A DNA stretch of 5,267 bases from Myxococcota bacterium. GTDB lineage: Bacteria > Myxococcota_A > Polyangia > HGW-17. Positions within the stretch are counted from its first letter, which is position 1, and each line of letters opens with the position of its first letter. Shown here in pieces: positions 1-5,267 of the stretch. Below the pieces are notes generated by a model that worked only from the letters and a program-made list of their open reading frames with translations, was not told the origin of the DNA and searched no databases. The DNA lies in the NCBI GenBank assembly GCA_018821745.1, contig JAHJLU010000491.1, positions 1-5,267 on the forward strand. Direction: 5' to 3'. The translations under genes and the position numbers were made by a program.

Positions 1-1
1 C

Positions 2-640
2 AGCGCCCAGAATCCCTCGGGGAGCGACTGCCCCGCCACGGCGCCGTGGGACCCCCAGTTGCCCATGATCCTGGGTGATACCGCCGATGCCACCTACGAG
101 ATCCGTCTCACGCTGGAGGGCATGCTCCCCGCGAAACCCACGGTGACCGTAGCGTTGCCCCTTACAGAACAGGAGCTCGCCTCGGCCAGGTCCCAGGTGA
201 CCTACACCTATGATCCCCAGTCCATGCGGGCTATCCACCGGGAGACAGGGGGCGCCTCATACACCGACGACTGGGAGTTTGCCGCCGCCCCCGACGGATG
301 GATCTTTGATGAAGAGAATCTCCAGCGATATCTGGCCGGGGAGGACGCGACAGCGCTCGCGGCGCTCACGGCTGACGGAACGGCCCACAGAGTGCCACTG
401 CCGGGAACATCACCCTATTTTGCCACCCTCTCCAACGACAACTCCTGGGGCAGCACCCTCTACCTCTCCCTGGCGGTCTCCGTGGAACCTTACACTCCTG
501 AAGAGACCACGGACATCACCCCGGGAGGTTCAGGCTGCAGCTGCACTGTCTCGGGCGCAGTCCCACGCCCGGGGCCTCTGTGGATCTTCGGCCTGCTCGC
601 CCTGTGGCTGTATAGAAAAAGAATCCTCACGTCGACCTGA
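2..640 (+). CDS. C-terminal part of a secreted/surface protein with a MYXO-CTERM-like sorting tail (5' end outside window)
   Basis: The reading frame is open from the window edge to a TGA at 638-640, giving 212 visible residues. No convincing start lies inside the window: the TTG at 59 and ATG at 65 have no ribosome-binding site and the frame runs through them, so the gene begins upstream. The body is rich in Thr, Pro, Gly and aromatic residues and looks beta-rich and extracellular, but I recognise no domain. The last ~37 residues form a tripartite tail: a Gly/Ser/Cys motif (GSGCSC, Cys codon at 536-538), a Pro-rich linker, a hydrophobic helix (LWIFGLLALWLY) and a basic RKR cluster. MYXO-CTERM tails have this arrangement (conserved Cys, transmembrane helix, Arg-rich end), and in Myxococcota they are processed by an intramembrane protease during export to the surface. 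A simple C-terminal membrane anchor is the alternative. Convergent with the lipoprotein operon, 40 nt away. Confidence 0.8.
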   Translation, partial: SAQNPSGSDCPATAPWDPQLPMILGDTADATYEIRLTLEGMLPAKPTVTVALPLTEQELASARSQVTYTYDPQSMRAIHRETGGASYTDDWEFAAAPDGWIFDEENLQRYLAGEDATALAALTADGTAHRVPLPGTSPYFATLSNDNSWGSTLYLSLAVSVEPYTPEETTDITPGGSGCSCTVSGAVPRPGPLWIFGLLALWLYRKRILTST

Positions 641-650
641 CGTTATTTTG
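629..650 (+). terminator. Possible weak intrinsic terminator at the end of the secreted-protein gene
   Basis: ACGTC (629-633) and GACGT (639-643) can form a 5-bp stem with a 5-nt loop (GACCT), followed directly by TATTTT. The hairpin overlaps the TGA stop codon at 638-640. The stem is short and the U-tract is interrupted, so this is a weak candidate. The opposing A6 tract at 652-657 would give U6 for minus-strand transcripts, but no stem precedes it on that strand. Confidence 0.3.
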
Positions 651-680
651 CAAAAAAGGAGAGGAGGGGCAGAGGACCAC

Positions 681-1124
681 TCAGTCGATCTCTTTGTGGA
701 TCTTTCCAAGGAGGCTCATGAAGGACTTCTTGTGGGCGGCGTACACAGCGTTCTCACAGCCCAGCTCCACAATGTAGAGATCATCATCACCGGCCAGGAT
801 GCCCACGGTGTAATGAAAATTCTTGTGTTTGTAGGGGGCTCTCATCTCCAGCACGAAGCCGGTGCTCTTGAACTTGGTCTTTTTCTCCAGCTTGTAGCCT
901 TTGAACTCTGTCAGTTCCCGCTCCATGAGGGTCGCCCAGAAGCTGGGGGAGCCATTCTTCTTGTTCTCGCGGTGCGTCACCCGGATAGCTGAGGCATCGG
1001 CGGCCACAAGTCGGAGGATGGTGCTGGATTTTTGGGTCTCAACGAAGCCTTTGGGGGGATCAAAGTTCACATGTCCGCAGGCTCCAGCAAATATAGCAAG
1101 GATAAAAATGTATTTTTTCATCAT
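681..1124 (-). CDS. Small putative lipoprotein, family not recognised
   Basis: This encodes 147 residues with a short export signal: two Met, KK, a hydrophobic stretch (YIFILAIFAGA) and Cys16 followed by Gly. The lipobox reads A-G-A-C rather than the usual L-x-G/A-C, so lipidation is likely but not certain. The mature part is Lys-rich (18 Lys in 147) and alternates short hydrophobic strands with charged turns, ending in a probable helix (residues ~131-146). That general plan resembles small periplasmic PsbP/Mog1-like proteins, but this is only an impression and I assign no function. The ATG at 1124-1122 is chosen over the next Met because AGGA (1134-1131) lies 6 nt upstream. That AGGA is inside the end of the preceding DUF4349 gene, whose TAA stop is separated from this ATG by one base, so the two are co-transcribed and probably translationally coupled. 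Confidence 0.8.
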   Translation of the reverse strand: MMKKYIFILAIFAGACGHVNFDPPKGFVETQKSSTILRLVAADASAIRVTHRENKKNGSPSFWATLMERELTEFKGYKLEKKTKFKSTGFVLEMRAPYKHKNFHYTVGILAGDDDLYIVELGCENAVYAAHKKSFMSLLGKIHKEID

Positions 1125-1125
1125 G

Positions 1126-1962
1126 TTAGTTCCTGAAGAGTGTTACGATGTCAAAGTATCTGATCCACTCGATGGGGGTTTGAATTTTAATGGCAGGACC
1201 CTTGTAGCTTGAGGTCCCGTGACGCATATAAAACCGTACATTGATCGTGGCGAAGGAGACGAGGTTGCTGTAGTAGCGGAGCATCCCTTTTATGCGCTCG
1301 ATCTCGCCGGTGACGCGGGTGAGTTCCTTCTCTATGGCCAGCGTGTCCTTGACCTTGGTGGCCTTGGCCAAAATGGCGGTGAGCCTGTCCCGGGCGCCCA
1401 GGAGGTTGTTCATGCGCATGCTGAGATCCACAAACTGGGAGGTGATGTCCTCGGAGGAGACCCTGCGTGAGGTCATCTTTCCAAACCCCTCAAGCTCCTG
1501 AATAAAGTCGAAGAATCTGGCCGCGGGGATTCTCACAACCAGGTAGTTGTTGTCCCGGGACTTGAGATATCCCTTGTACTTCTCCGTGAGGGTGAGGCAG
1601 CGCTTGGACGCCTTCTCGGGATCAAAAACACCGACAGAGAGATCCCCGTGGTAAATAATCATGCGCTGCTGGAGCGTTGTGCGATCACTCTTGGATTCGG
1701 GAGCGGAGTTTTCCGGCGTGCTCTTTTTCGTGGCCGTTGTCTTGTCGGCCCTATAGTCGCTCCGTTCACTTACCCCTGTGGTGGGACTGGGACGTGCCTC
1801 TTCGGACTCCATGCTCTTTGAGGCGGGGGCGGAATCACTCGCGGTCCGGGCTCCACCATAGTTGCGGTATCGATAGGACGAGGGACGGTGGCTCATCTCC
1901 GACCTCTTTGCACAACCCCCAAGGGCTGTGGCCAGTAATGTCAGTAACAAAATTATTCTCAC
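1126..1962 (-). CDS. DUF4349-domain lipoprotein
   Basis: This encodes 278 residues. The N-terminus is a clear lipoprotein signal: MR, a Leu-rich core and lipobox L-G-G-C with Cys17 as the lipidated residue. Residues ~18-97 are a low-complexity Ser/Thr/Lys/Glu linker, probably disordered. Residues ~100-246 match the pattern I know for DUF4349: the opening MIIYHGDLSVGVFDPEKA, then LVVRIPAARFFDFIQEL, then GFGKMTSRRVSSEDITSQF, then VDLSMRMNNL. A charged heptad-like helical segment (~180-235) and a final strand (SFATINVRFY) follow. Many DUF4349 proteins carry a C-terminal transmembrane helix; this one ends in a short soluble tail and appears to be held only by its lipid anchor. The biochemical role of DUF4349 is unknown to me. 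The GTG start (1962-1960) is fixed by a GGAGG 6 nt upstream and by the signal peptide. It is the first gene of a two-gene operon. Confidence 0.88.
   Translation of the reverse strand: MRIILLLTLLATALGGCAKRSEMSHRPSSYRYRNYGGARTASDSAPASKSMESEEARPSPTTGVSERSDYRADKTTATKKSTPENSAPESKSDRTTLQQRMIIYHGDLSVGVFDPEKASKRCLTLTEKYKGYLKSRDNNYLVVRIPAARFFDFIQELEGFGKMTSRRVSSEDITSQFVDLSMRMNNLLGARDRLTAILAKATKVKDTLAIEKELTRVTGEIERIKGMLRYYSNLVSFATINVRFYMRHGTSSYKGPAIKIQTPIEWIRYFDIVTLFRN
1131..1134 (-). promoter_or_regulatory. Ribosome-binding site of the small lipoprotein gene
   Basis: On the minus strand AGGA sits 6 nt before the ATG at 1124-1122, within the last codons of the upstream DUF4349 gene. It supports the first of the two adjacent Met codons as the start and points to translational coupling through the TAACATG junction. 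Confidence 0.7.
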
Positions 1963-1968
1963 GGCATA

Positions 1969-1973
1969 CCTCC
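1969..1973 (-). promoter_or_regulatory. Strong Shine-Dalgarno site fixing the GTG start of the DUF4349 gene
   Basis: GGAGG on the minus strand lies exactly 6 nt before the GTG at 1962-1960. A nearby ATG (1967-1965) is out of frame and meets a stop two codons later, so GTG is the real start. Confidence 0.85.
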
Positions 1974-1984
1974 ATTTGGGTTAT

Positions 1985-2006
1985 TACCTGTCAGTGCGCT
2001 CAGGTA
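1985..2006. repeat. Inverted repeat TACCTG-N10-CAGGTA
   Basis: The half-sites TACCTG (1985-1990) and CAGGTA (2001-2006) are perfect inverted copies, centred 33 bp upstream of the DUF4349 GTG start. They could be an operator or a hairpin in that mRNA leader. A single 6-bp dyad in a region this size may also be coincidence. Confidence 0.3.
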
Positions 2007-2062
2007 CGTTCTGGTTTACCACTTCACATTGCTAAATCAATACAAAAAGTTAACAGTAATGA

Positions 2063-2091
2063 TGGCCAACACGCAAAATTTCTTCTATACC
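2063..2091 (+). promoter_or_regulatory. Candidate sigma-70-type promoter for rng
   Basis: TGGCCA (4 of 6 matches to TTGACA), an exact 17-bp spacer, and TATACC (4 of 6 matches to TATAAT, with the invariant first TA) form the best-spaced pair upstream of the RNase G gene. Matches this good are expected now and then by chance in AT-rich DNA, so confidence is low. Confidence 0.35.
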
Positions 2092-2157
2092 TTATCAGCC
2101 CGATACAGGTCAAACGGTCCTGGGGCCATAAAATTCTAACTGGTCAGCAGAAAAATA

Positions 2158-3723
2158 ATGGCGAAACAGAATATTTTACTGGTAAACACCGACGGTCCGG
2201 AGAACAGAGTCGCCCTCGTCGAAGGCGGCAACCTTGCCGAGCTGTTCATCGAGCGGCAAAAATCCGTCTCCAACGTGGGAAACATTTATAAGGGCAAGGT
2301 CCTTCGCGTCATGCCCGGAATGCAGGCCGCCTTTGTGGACATCGGTCTGGAAAAGGCCGCCTTCCTTTATATCACCGACATCGTCGGAGGGCGACTCCCC
2401 AACAGAATCAAGCTCTATCTCCAGAACCAGGATGAGGAAGATGATGTTGAAGAGGATGAGGAGCTGGACTTTGATATCCTCGAAGAGGATTTTGATCAGC
2501 AGAAGACACCGCGGATAGAACAGTTGCTGTCACCGGGACAGGAGATCCTGGTGCAGGTCGCCAAGGATCCGCTGGGTACCAAAGGCTCCCGGGTAACCGG
2601 ATATGTCACCCTGCCCGGGCGTCACCTGGTCTTCATGCCCTATGTTGACCACGTGGGTATCTCCAGAAAAATTGAGGACGACGAGGAGCGTCTCCGCCTC
2701 GAGGGGATTCTCGAGGAGATCCGCCCCATCAACACCGGCTTCATTATCCGTACCGCCTGTGTGGGTCAGAACGCCGAGAGCATACGAAATGACCTGGACT
2801 ACCTTCTCCTCATGTGGGAGCGTATCCAGAGCCAGTATCACAGTGTCCCCGCACCCTCCCTCATCTTCAGCGAGCTGGATCTGATCCTCCGCTGCATCCG
2901 GGACCTGGTGACACCGGAGATCGACAAATGCATGGTGGACTCCCCGATTCATTACAAGCGGATCAAGGAGTTCATGGAGGTCTTTTTGCCCCAGTCGGTG
3001 CATATCCTTGATGACTACCGGGGAAATATTGCCATCTTCGACCTCTATGATCTGGAACCCCAGATTGACCAGGCCCTCACCCACAAGGTTTGGCTAAAAT
3101 CTGGGGGTTACCTTGTCTTTGAGCGCACCGAGGCGCTCACCACCATCGACGTGAACACGGGGAGCTTCATCGGCCAGCGCAGCCTCGAAGAGACCATCAC
3201 CCAGATCAACATGGAGGCAGCCAAGGAGATCCCGCTGCAGCTCCGGCTCCGCAATATCGGCGGGCTCATCGTCATCGACTTCATTGACATGGAAAACGAG
3301 GAGAATCGTGAGCGTGTTATGCAAGCCTTTGCCGAGGCGCTCTCCCTGGATCGTGCCCGGCACATGGTGTTGCCCATCTCCGAGTTCGGGCTCATGCAGA
3401 TCACCCGGCAGCGGATCCGCGAGTCGCTGCTCAACACCATGACGGAGCCCTGCTCCTACTGCCGGGGCAAGGGATACAACAAATCCCTTGAGACCATCTC
3501 CTCGGAGATTATCCGCACCCTCATCCGCAAGGGAGAGAAAATCCCCACGGACTCGCTGAGGATAAAATGTAACCCCACCCTGGCTGATTTTCTCGCCCAC
3601 AACTATCAGGACTGGCTGGACCGTATTGAGCTGCGCCTGGACAAGCCCATCAACGTCCACGCATCGGAAATTCTCCACGTGGAGGAATACGAAATAACCG
3701 GCGAGGGTCCCCCAACAGCCTAG
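2158..3723 (+). CDS. rng: Ribonuclease G/E family endoribonuclease (RNase G type)
   Basis: This 521-residue protein is an Mg-dependent endoribonuclease for rRNA processing and mRNA turnover, acting in the cytoplasm. It matches E. coli RNase G nearly end to end. The S1 RNA-binding domain starts at NIYKGKVLRVMPGMQAAFVD (residues 42-61; aromatic F59 and F69). The 5'-monophosphate sensor is GFIIRTA (R198, T199). The DNase I-like catalytic domain has TTIDVNTG (D331, N333) and VIDFIDM (D374), and the 43-residue spacing of the two Asp equals that of RNase E D303/D346. The Zn-link CSYC (C432, C435) serves dimer/tetramer assembly. There is no long C-terminal degradosome scaffold, so it is RNase G rather than full RNase E. 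Residues 91-113 are a highly acidic insertion within S1 (16 of 23 Asp/Glu). The ATG start fits the family N-terminus, although the A-rich sequence before it has no good Shine-Dalgarno. Monocistronic as far as seen; ends 42 nt from the convergent regulator gene. Confidence 0.96.
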   Translation: MAKQNILLVNTDGPENRVALVEGGNLAELFIERQKSVSNVGNIYKGKVLRVMPGMQAAFVDIGLEKAAFLYITDIVGGRLPNRIKLYLQNQDEEDDVEEDEELDFDILEEDFDQQKTPRIEQLLSPGQEILVQVAKDPLGTKGSRVTGYVTLPGRHLVFMPYVDHVGISRKIEDDEERLRLEGILEEIRPINTGFIIRTACVGQNAESIRNDLDYLLLMWERIQSQYHSVPAPSLIFSELDLILRCIRDLVTPEIDKCMVDSPIHYKRIKEFMEVFLPQSVHILDDYRGNIAIFDLYDLEPQIDQALTHKVWLKSGGYLVFERTEALTTIDVNTGSFIGQRSLEETITQINMEAAKEIPLQLRLRNIGGLIVIDFIDMENEENRERVMQAFAEALSLDRARHMVLPISEFGLMQITRQRIRESLLNTMTEPCSYCRGKGYNKSLETISSEIIRTLIRKGEKIPTDSLRIKCNPTLADFLAHNYQDWLDRIELRLDKPINVHASEILHVEEYEITGEGPPTA

Positions 3724-3730
3724 TCTGGCC

Positions 3731-3748
3731 GATCCCTGCGCGGGCATC
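3731..3748. terminator. GC-rich imperfect hairpin between the convergent rng and regulator genes
   Basis: GATCCCTGCGCGGGCATC can fold into GAT/ATC plus CCT/GGG pairs (one C-C mismatch, one G-U) around a GCGC loop. No U-tract follows on either strand, so it is not a standard intrinsic terminator. It is simply the only foldable element in the 42-nt gap, and termination of both genes could instead be Rho-dependent. Confidence 0.2.
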
Positions 3749-3765
3749 TGACCCCTTGTGGCCCC

Positions 3766-5082
3766 TTACTCAATGTTCCACTTTTTCAGTTTGTACTGGA
3801 GGGCCCGCCTGGAGATCCCCAGCGCCCGCGCGGTGTGGGTCCTGTTCCCGCCGTTGGCCTCCAGCGTCTCCAGAATTGTTGATTTTTCCAGTGATTGCAG
3901 GGCACCCTTTCCGGGGACCGGGGCACTTGTCTGCGCCCCGTTTCCGGCCTCCCGCACCGTAAGGGGCATGTGGGCAGGCTCCAGAGTTCCGCCACGGGCC
4001 ATAATGCTGCCCCGCTCCATGGCGTTACGCAGCTCCCGGATATTGCCCGGCCAGGGGTAGGCAACCAGGATGCCCGCCAGCTCGGGGGATATTTTCGGGG
4101 GAATCCCCGGGGAAAATTCCGCCAAAAACCGCTCCGCCAGAGGGATAATGTCGTCGGCGCGCTCACGCAGGGAGGGCATGACCACTTCGAAGACATTGAG
4201 CCGGTAGTAGAGATCCTCGCGAAATGTGCCCTCTTCAATGGCCCTGGCCATCACCACGTTGGTTGTGGCGATGATACGGACGTCGCTCTTTCGCGCTTTG
4301 TGGGAGCCCACCCGCTCGAACTCCTTCTCCTGGATTACCCGCAGCAGCTTTGCCTGCAGCGTGATATCCATCTCGCCGATCTCGTCCAGGAGGAGGGTCC
4401 CGCCGTCGGCGGCCTCGAACCGTCCGGGCTTGGTGACAGAGGCCCCCGTAAAGGCCCCCTTCTCCACACCGAAGACCTCTGACTCCAGCAGGTTCTGCGG
4501 GATGGCGGCGCAGTTCATTTTCAGGAAGGGTTTCGTGCGGCGGTTACTCCTCGCGTGGATAAACTCCGCCGCGACCTCCTTGCCGGTCCCGCTCTCCCCC
4601 GTAATGAGCAGATGGGCATCCGACCGGGCCATGGCCTCGAGCACCTGTACCACCTCCACCAGCGCCACGGAGGAGGATCGAATCCCTCCGAACTCCACAC
4701 TGCCCGACGGAGCAGGGCTGCCGCCCGTGAGCGACTGAATGATCTCCCGAAGGCTCGAGAGCTCCACGGGCTTCTCCAGAAAATCCTGAGCCCCCAGCTT
4801 CATAACGTCAACGGCGAGCTTCACTTCTCCATAACCCGTGATGAACACCACGGGGACCCCGGGATTACGTGCCTTTATCTCTGTGAAGACCGCGATGCCC
4901 CGCCGGGAATCCCCCTCCATGTTCATGTCGAGGAGGATAAGTCCAACCTGCTCTTTGCCGAGCAGAGCCAGGGCCTCCTCACCGTTTTGTGCCATTTGCA
5001 CCGTGTGTCCCATGGAGGAGAGGGCCCTCCCGAGCATGGTACGGAACTCCCGTTCATCGTCAATGACCAGAATATGCGCCAT
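3766..5082 (-). CDS. Sigma-54-dependent response regulator (NtrC family)
   Basis: This 438-residue protein has the full NtrC layout. The receiver domain (1-~120) has the acidic pair D8/D9, phosphoacceptor D52 (LLDMNMEG), T82 and K104 (EKP). The AAA+ sigma-54 activation domain (~131-365) has Walker A GESGTGKE (162-169), the sigma-54 contact loop GAFTGA (209-214), Walker B LLLDE (D233, E234), sensor I RIIATTN, arginine-finger segment FREDLYYRLNV (R288, R294) and sensor II WPGNIREL (344-351). The C-terminal Fis-type helix-turn-helix (~400-438) has the GISRRALQYKLKK signature. All key residues are present, so it should be a working activator that remodels RNA polymerase-sigma-54 after phosphorylation. 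The frame stays open 34 codons upstream of the ATG at 5082, but that stretch overlaps the kinase gene. The true start is set by the receiver consensus (AHILVIDDE) and GAGGAG upstream. It follows its cognate kinase by 14 nt. The target genes are not indicated by the sequence. Confidence 0.95.
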   Translation of the reverse strand: MAHILVIDDEREFRTMLGRALSSMGHTVQMAQNGEEALALLGKEQVGLILLDMNMEGDSRRGIAVFTEIKARNPGVPVVFITGYGEVKLAVDVMKLGAQDFLEKPVELSSLREIIQSLTGGSPAPSGSVEFGGIRSSSVALVEVVQVLEAMARSDAHLLITGESGTGKEVAAEFIHARSNRRTKPFLKMNCAAIPQNLLESEVFGVEKGAFTGASVTKPGRFEAADGGTLLLDEIGEMDITLQAKLLRVIQEKEFERVGSHKARKSDVRIIATTNVVMARAIEEGTFREDLYYRLNVFEVVMPSLRERADDIIPLAERFLAEFSPGIPPKISPELAGILVAYPWPGNIRELRNAMERGSIMARGGTLEPAHMPLTVREAGNGAQTSAPVPGKGALQSLEKSTILETLEANGGNRTHTARALGISRRALQYKLKKWNIE

Positions 5083-5092
5083 GAAAATATCA

Positions 5093-5098
5093 CTCCTC
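5093..5098 (-). promoter_or_regulatory. Shine-Dalgarno of the response regulator, overlapping the kinase stop
   Basis: On the minus strand GAGGAG (5098-5093) overlaps the TGA stop of the kinase gene (5099-5097) and lies 10 nt before the regulator ATG (5082-5080). The spacing is slightly long but acceptable. The overlap indicates co-transcription and probably coupled translation of kinase and regulator. Confidence 0.65.
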
Positions 5099-5267
5099 AG
5101 AACCGGATCTCCGCCCGGGTGCCTTCTCCCACCTCGCTGGTGAGCGTGAAAAGGGCCCCATGATCCTCGGCGATACGTTTGCAAATCGCGAGGCCAAGAC
5201 CGCTGCCGCTTGTCTTCGTGGTGAAATAGGGCTGGATCACCCGCGGCAGATCAGCGGGCGGGATGCC
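5097..5267 (-). CDS. Sensor histidine kinase, C-terminal end of the ATPase domain (5' part outside window)
   Basis: Only the last 56 codons are present, ending in TGA at 5099-5097. The visible residues are the end of a GHKL ATP-binding domain: GIPP at the window edge (tail of the G1 box), then the F box PYFTTK (residues 13-18), the G2 box GSGLGLAI (21-28), and the closing CKRIAEDHG and SEVGEGT strands. This pattern is characteristic of NtrB/AtoS/ZraS-like sensor kinases that partner with NtrC-type regulators, consistent with the regulator gene starting 14 nt downstream. It most likely autophosphorylates on a His encoded beyond the window and transfers the phosphate to D52 of that regulator. 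The sensor domain and the signal cannot be judged from this fragment. Confidence 0.92.
   Translation of the reverse strand, partial: GIPPADLPRVIQPYFTTKTSGSGLGLAICKRIAEDHGALFTLTSEVGEGTRAEIRF

Larger units (their letters stand above)
1963..2157. promoter_or_regulatory. Divergent intergenic control region for the DUF4349 operon and rng
   Basis: This 195-bp region is visibly AT-richer than the flanking genes and should hold both promoters. For rng the best sigma-70-like pair I see is TGGCCA (2063-2068), a 17-bp spacer, then TATACC (2086-2091), which would leave a leader of about 60 nt. For the minus strand only a weak pair is visible, TTGATT (2040-2035), 16 bp, TAAACC (2018-2013). A 6-bp inverted repeat lies at 1985-2006. 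No sigma-54 type GG-N10-GC element was found on either strand. No riboswitch or small RNA gene is recognisable. Confidence 0.55.

Noticed and set aside
210..992. A 260-codon plus-strand open frame spanning the end of the secreted-protein gene and the lipoprotein gene
   Set aside because: It overlaps one gene out of frame and the next antisense, is very rich in Pro, Arg and Ser in its first half, and has no domain. It is a by-product of GC-rich codon bias.
1933..2061. 8-bp direct repeat CAGTAATG at 1933-1940 and 2054-2061
   Set aside because: One copy is inside the DUF4349 signal-peptide codons and the spacing is arbitrary, so it is probably coincidence.
1963..2157. Sigma-54 promoter in the divergent region, possibly controlled by the nearby NtrC-type regulator
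   Set aside because: Checked both strands for GG-N10-GC with TGGCAC/TTGC flanks; the nearest candidates have wrong spacing or lack the GC element.
1677..2291. A 204-codon plus-strand open frame crossing the divergent intergenic region
   Set aside because: It is antisense to the DUF4349 linker, runs through the promoter region and overlaps the start of rng in another frame. There is no evidence of real coding.
2530..3747. Long minus-strand open frames opposite rng
   Set aside because: They lie entirely antisense to a gene whose plus-strand product matches RNase G end to end. Their translations resemble no protein family and reflect third-position GC bias.
3895..5163. Long plus-strand open frames opposite the sigma-54 regulator
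   Set aside because: They are antisense to a complete NtrC-family gene, have no ribosome-binding sites, and encode biased sequences with no motifs.
1..5267. Novel defence, mobile or RNA-based system
   Set aside because: No transposase, integrase, reverse transcriptase, CRISPR-like repeat, tRNA/rRNA or toxin-antitoxin signature was seen. All space is taken by ordinary chromosomal genes with short gaps.

Overview
This is a moderately GC-rich, densely coded stretch of bacterial chromosome. It has two convergent blocks (right-pointing gene, then two left-pointing genes, twice) separated by one short AT-richer divergent intergenic region. Three things suggest a deltaproteobacterial-type organism in the broad old sense (Myxococcota, Desulfobacterota or relatives): a secreted protein ending in a Cys-x-Cys, hydrophobic helix, Arg/Lys sorting tail like MYXO-CTERM; an NtrC-type sigma-54 activator paired with a PAS/NtrB-style kinase; and an RNase G with an acidic insertion in its S1 domain. 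This placement is an inference from gene style, not a phylogenetic result.

Layout: (1) positions 2-640, plus strand, the C-terminal part of a secreted or surface protein of unknown function. (2) Positions 681-1962, minus strand, a two-gene lipoprotein operon: a DUF4349 lipoprotein with a GTG start, followed one base after its stop by a small putative lipoprotein with no recognised family. (3) Positions 1963-2157, the divergent control region. (4) Positions 2158-3723, plus strand, a complete ribonuclease G/E family protein with all catalytic, 5'-sensor and Zn-link residues. (5) Positions 3766-5082, minus strand, a complete receiver/AAA+/Fis-HTH sigma-54-dependent response regulator. It is preceded in the same operon by (6) the last 56 codons of its histidine kinase (5097-5267), which runs off the right edge.

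Functional picture: the kinase and regulator form a standard two-component pair, and no target sigma-54 promoter is visible here. RNase G is housekeeping RNA processing. The lipoprotein pair is an envelope operon of unknown role. I found no mobile element, CRISPR array, RNA gene or defence system, and nothing that is convincingly a new multi-gene system. The less-explained parts are the secreted protein at the left edge, the lipoprotein pair and the acidic RNase G insertion.
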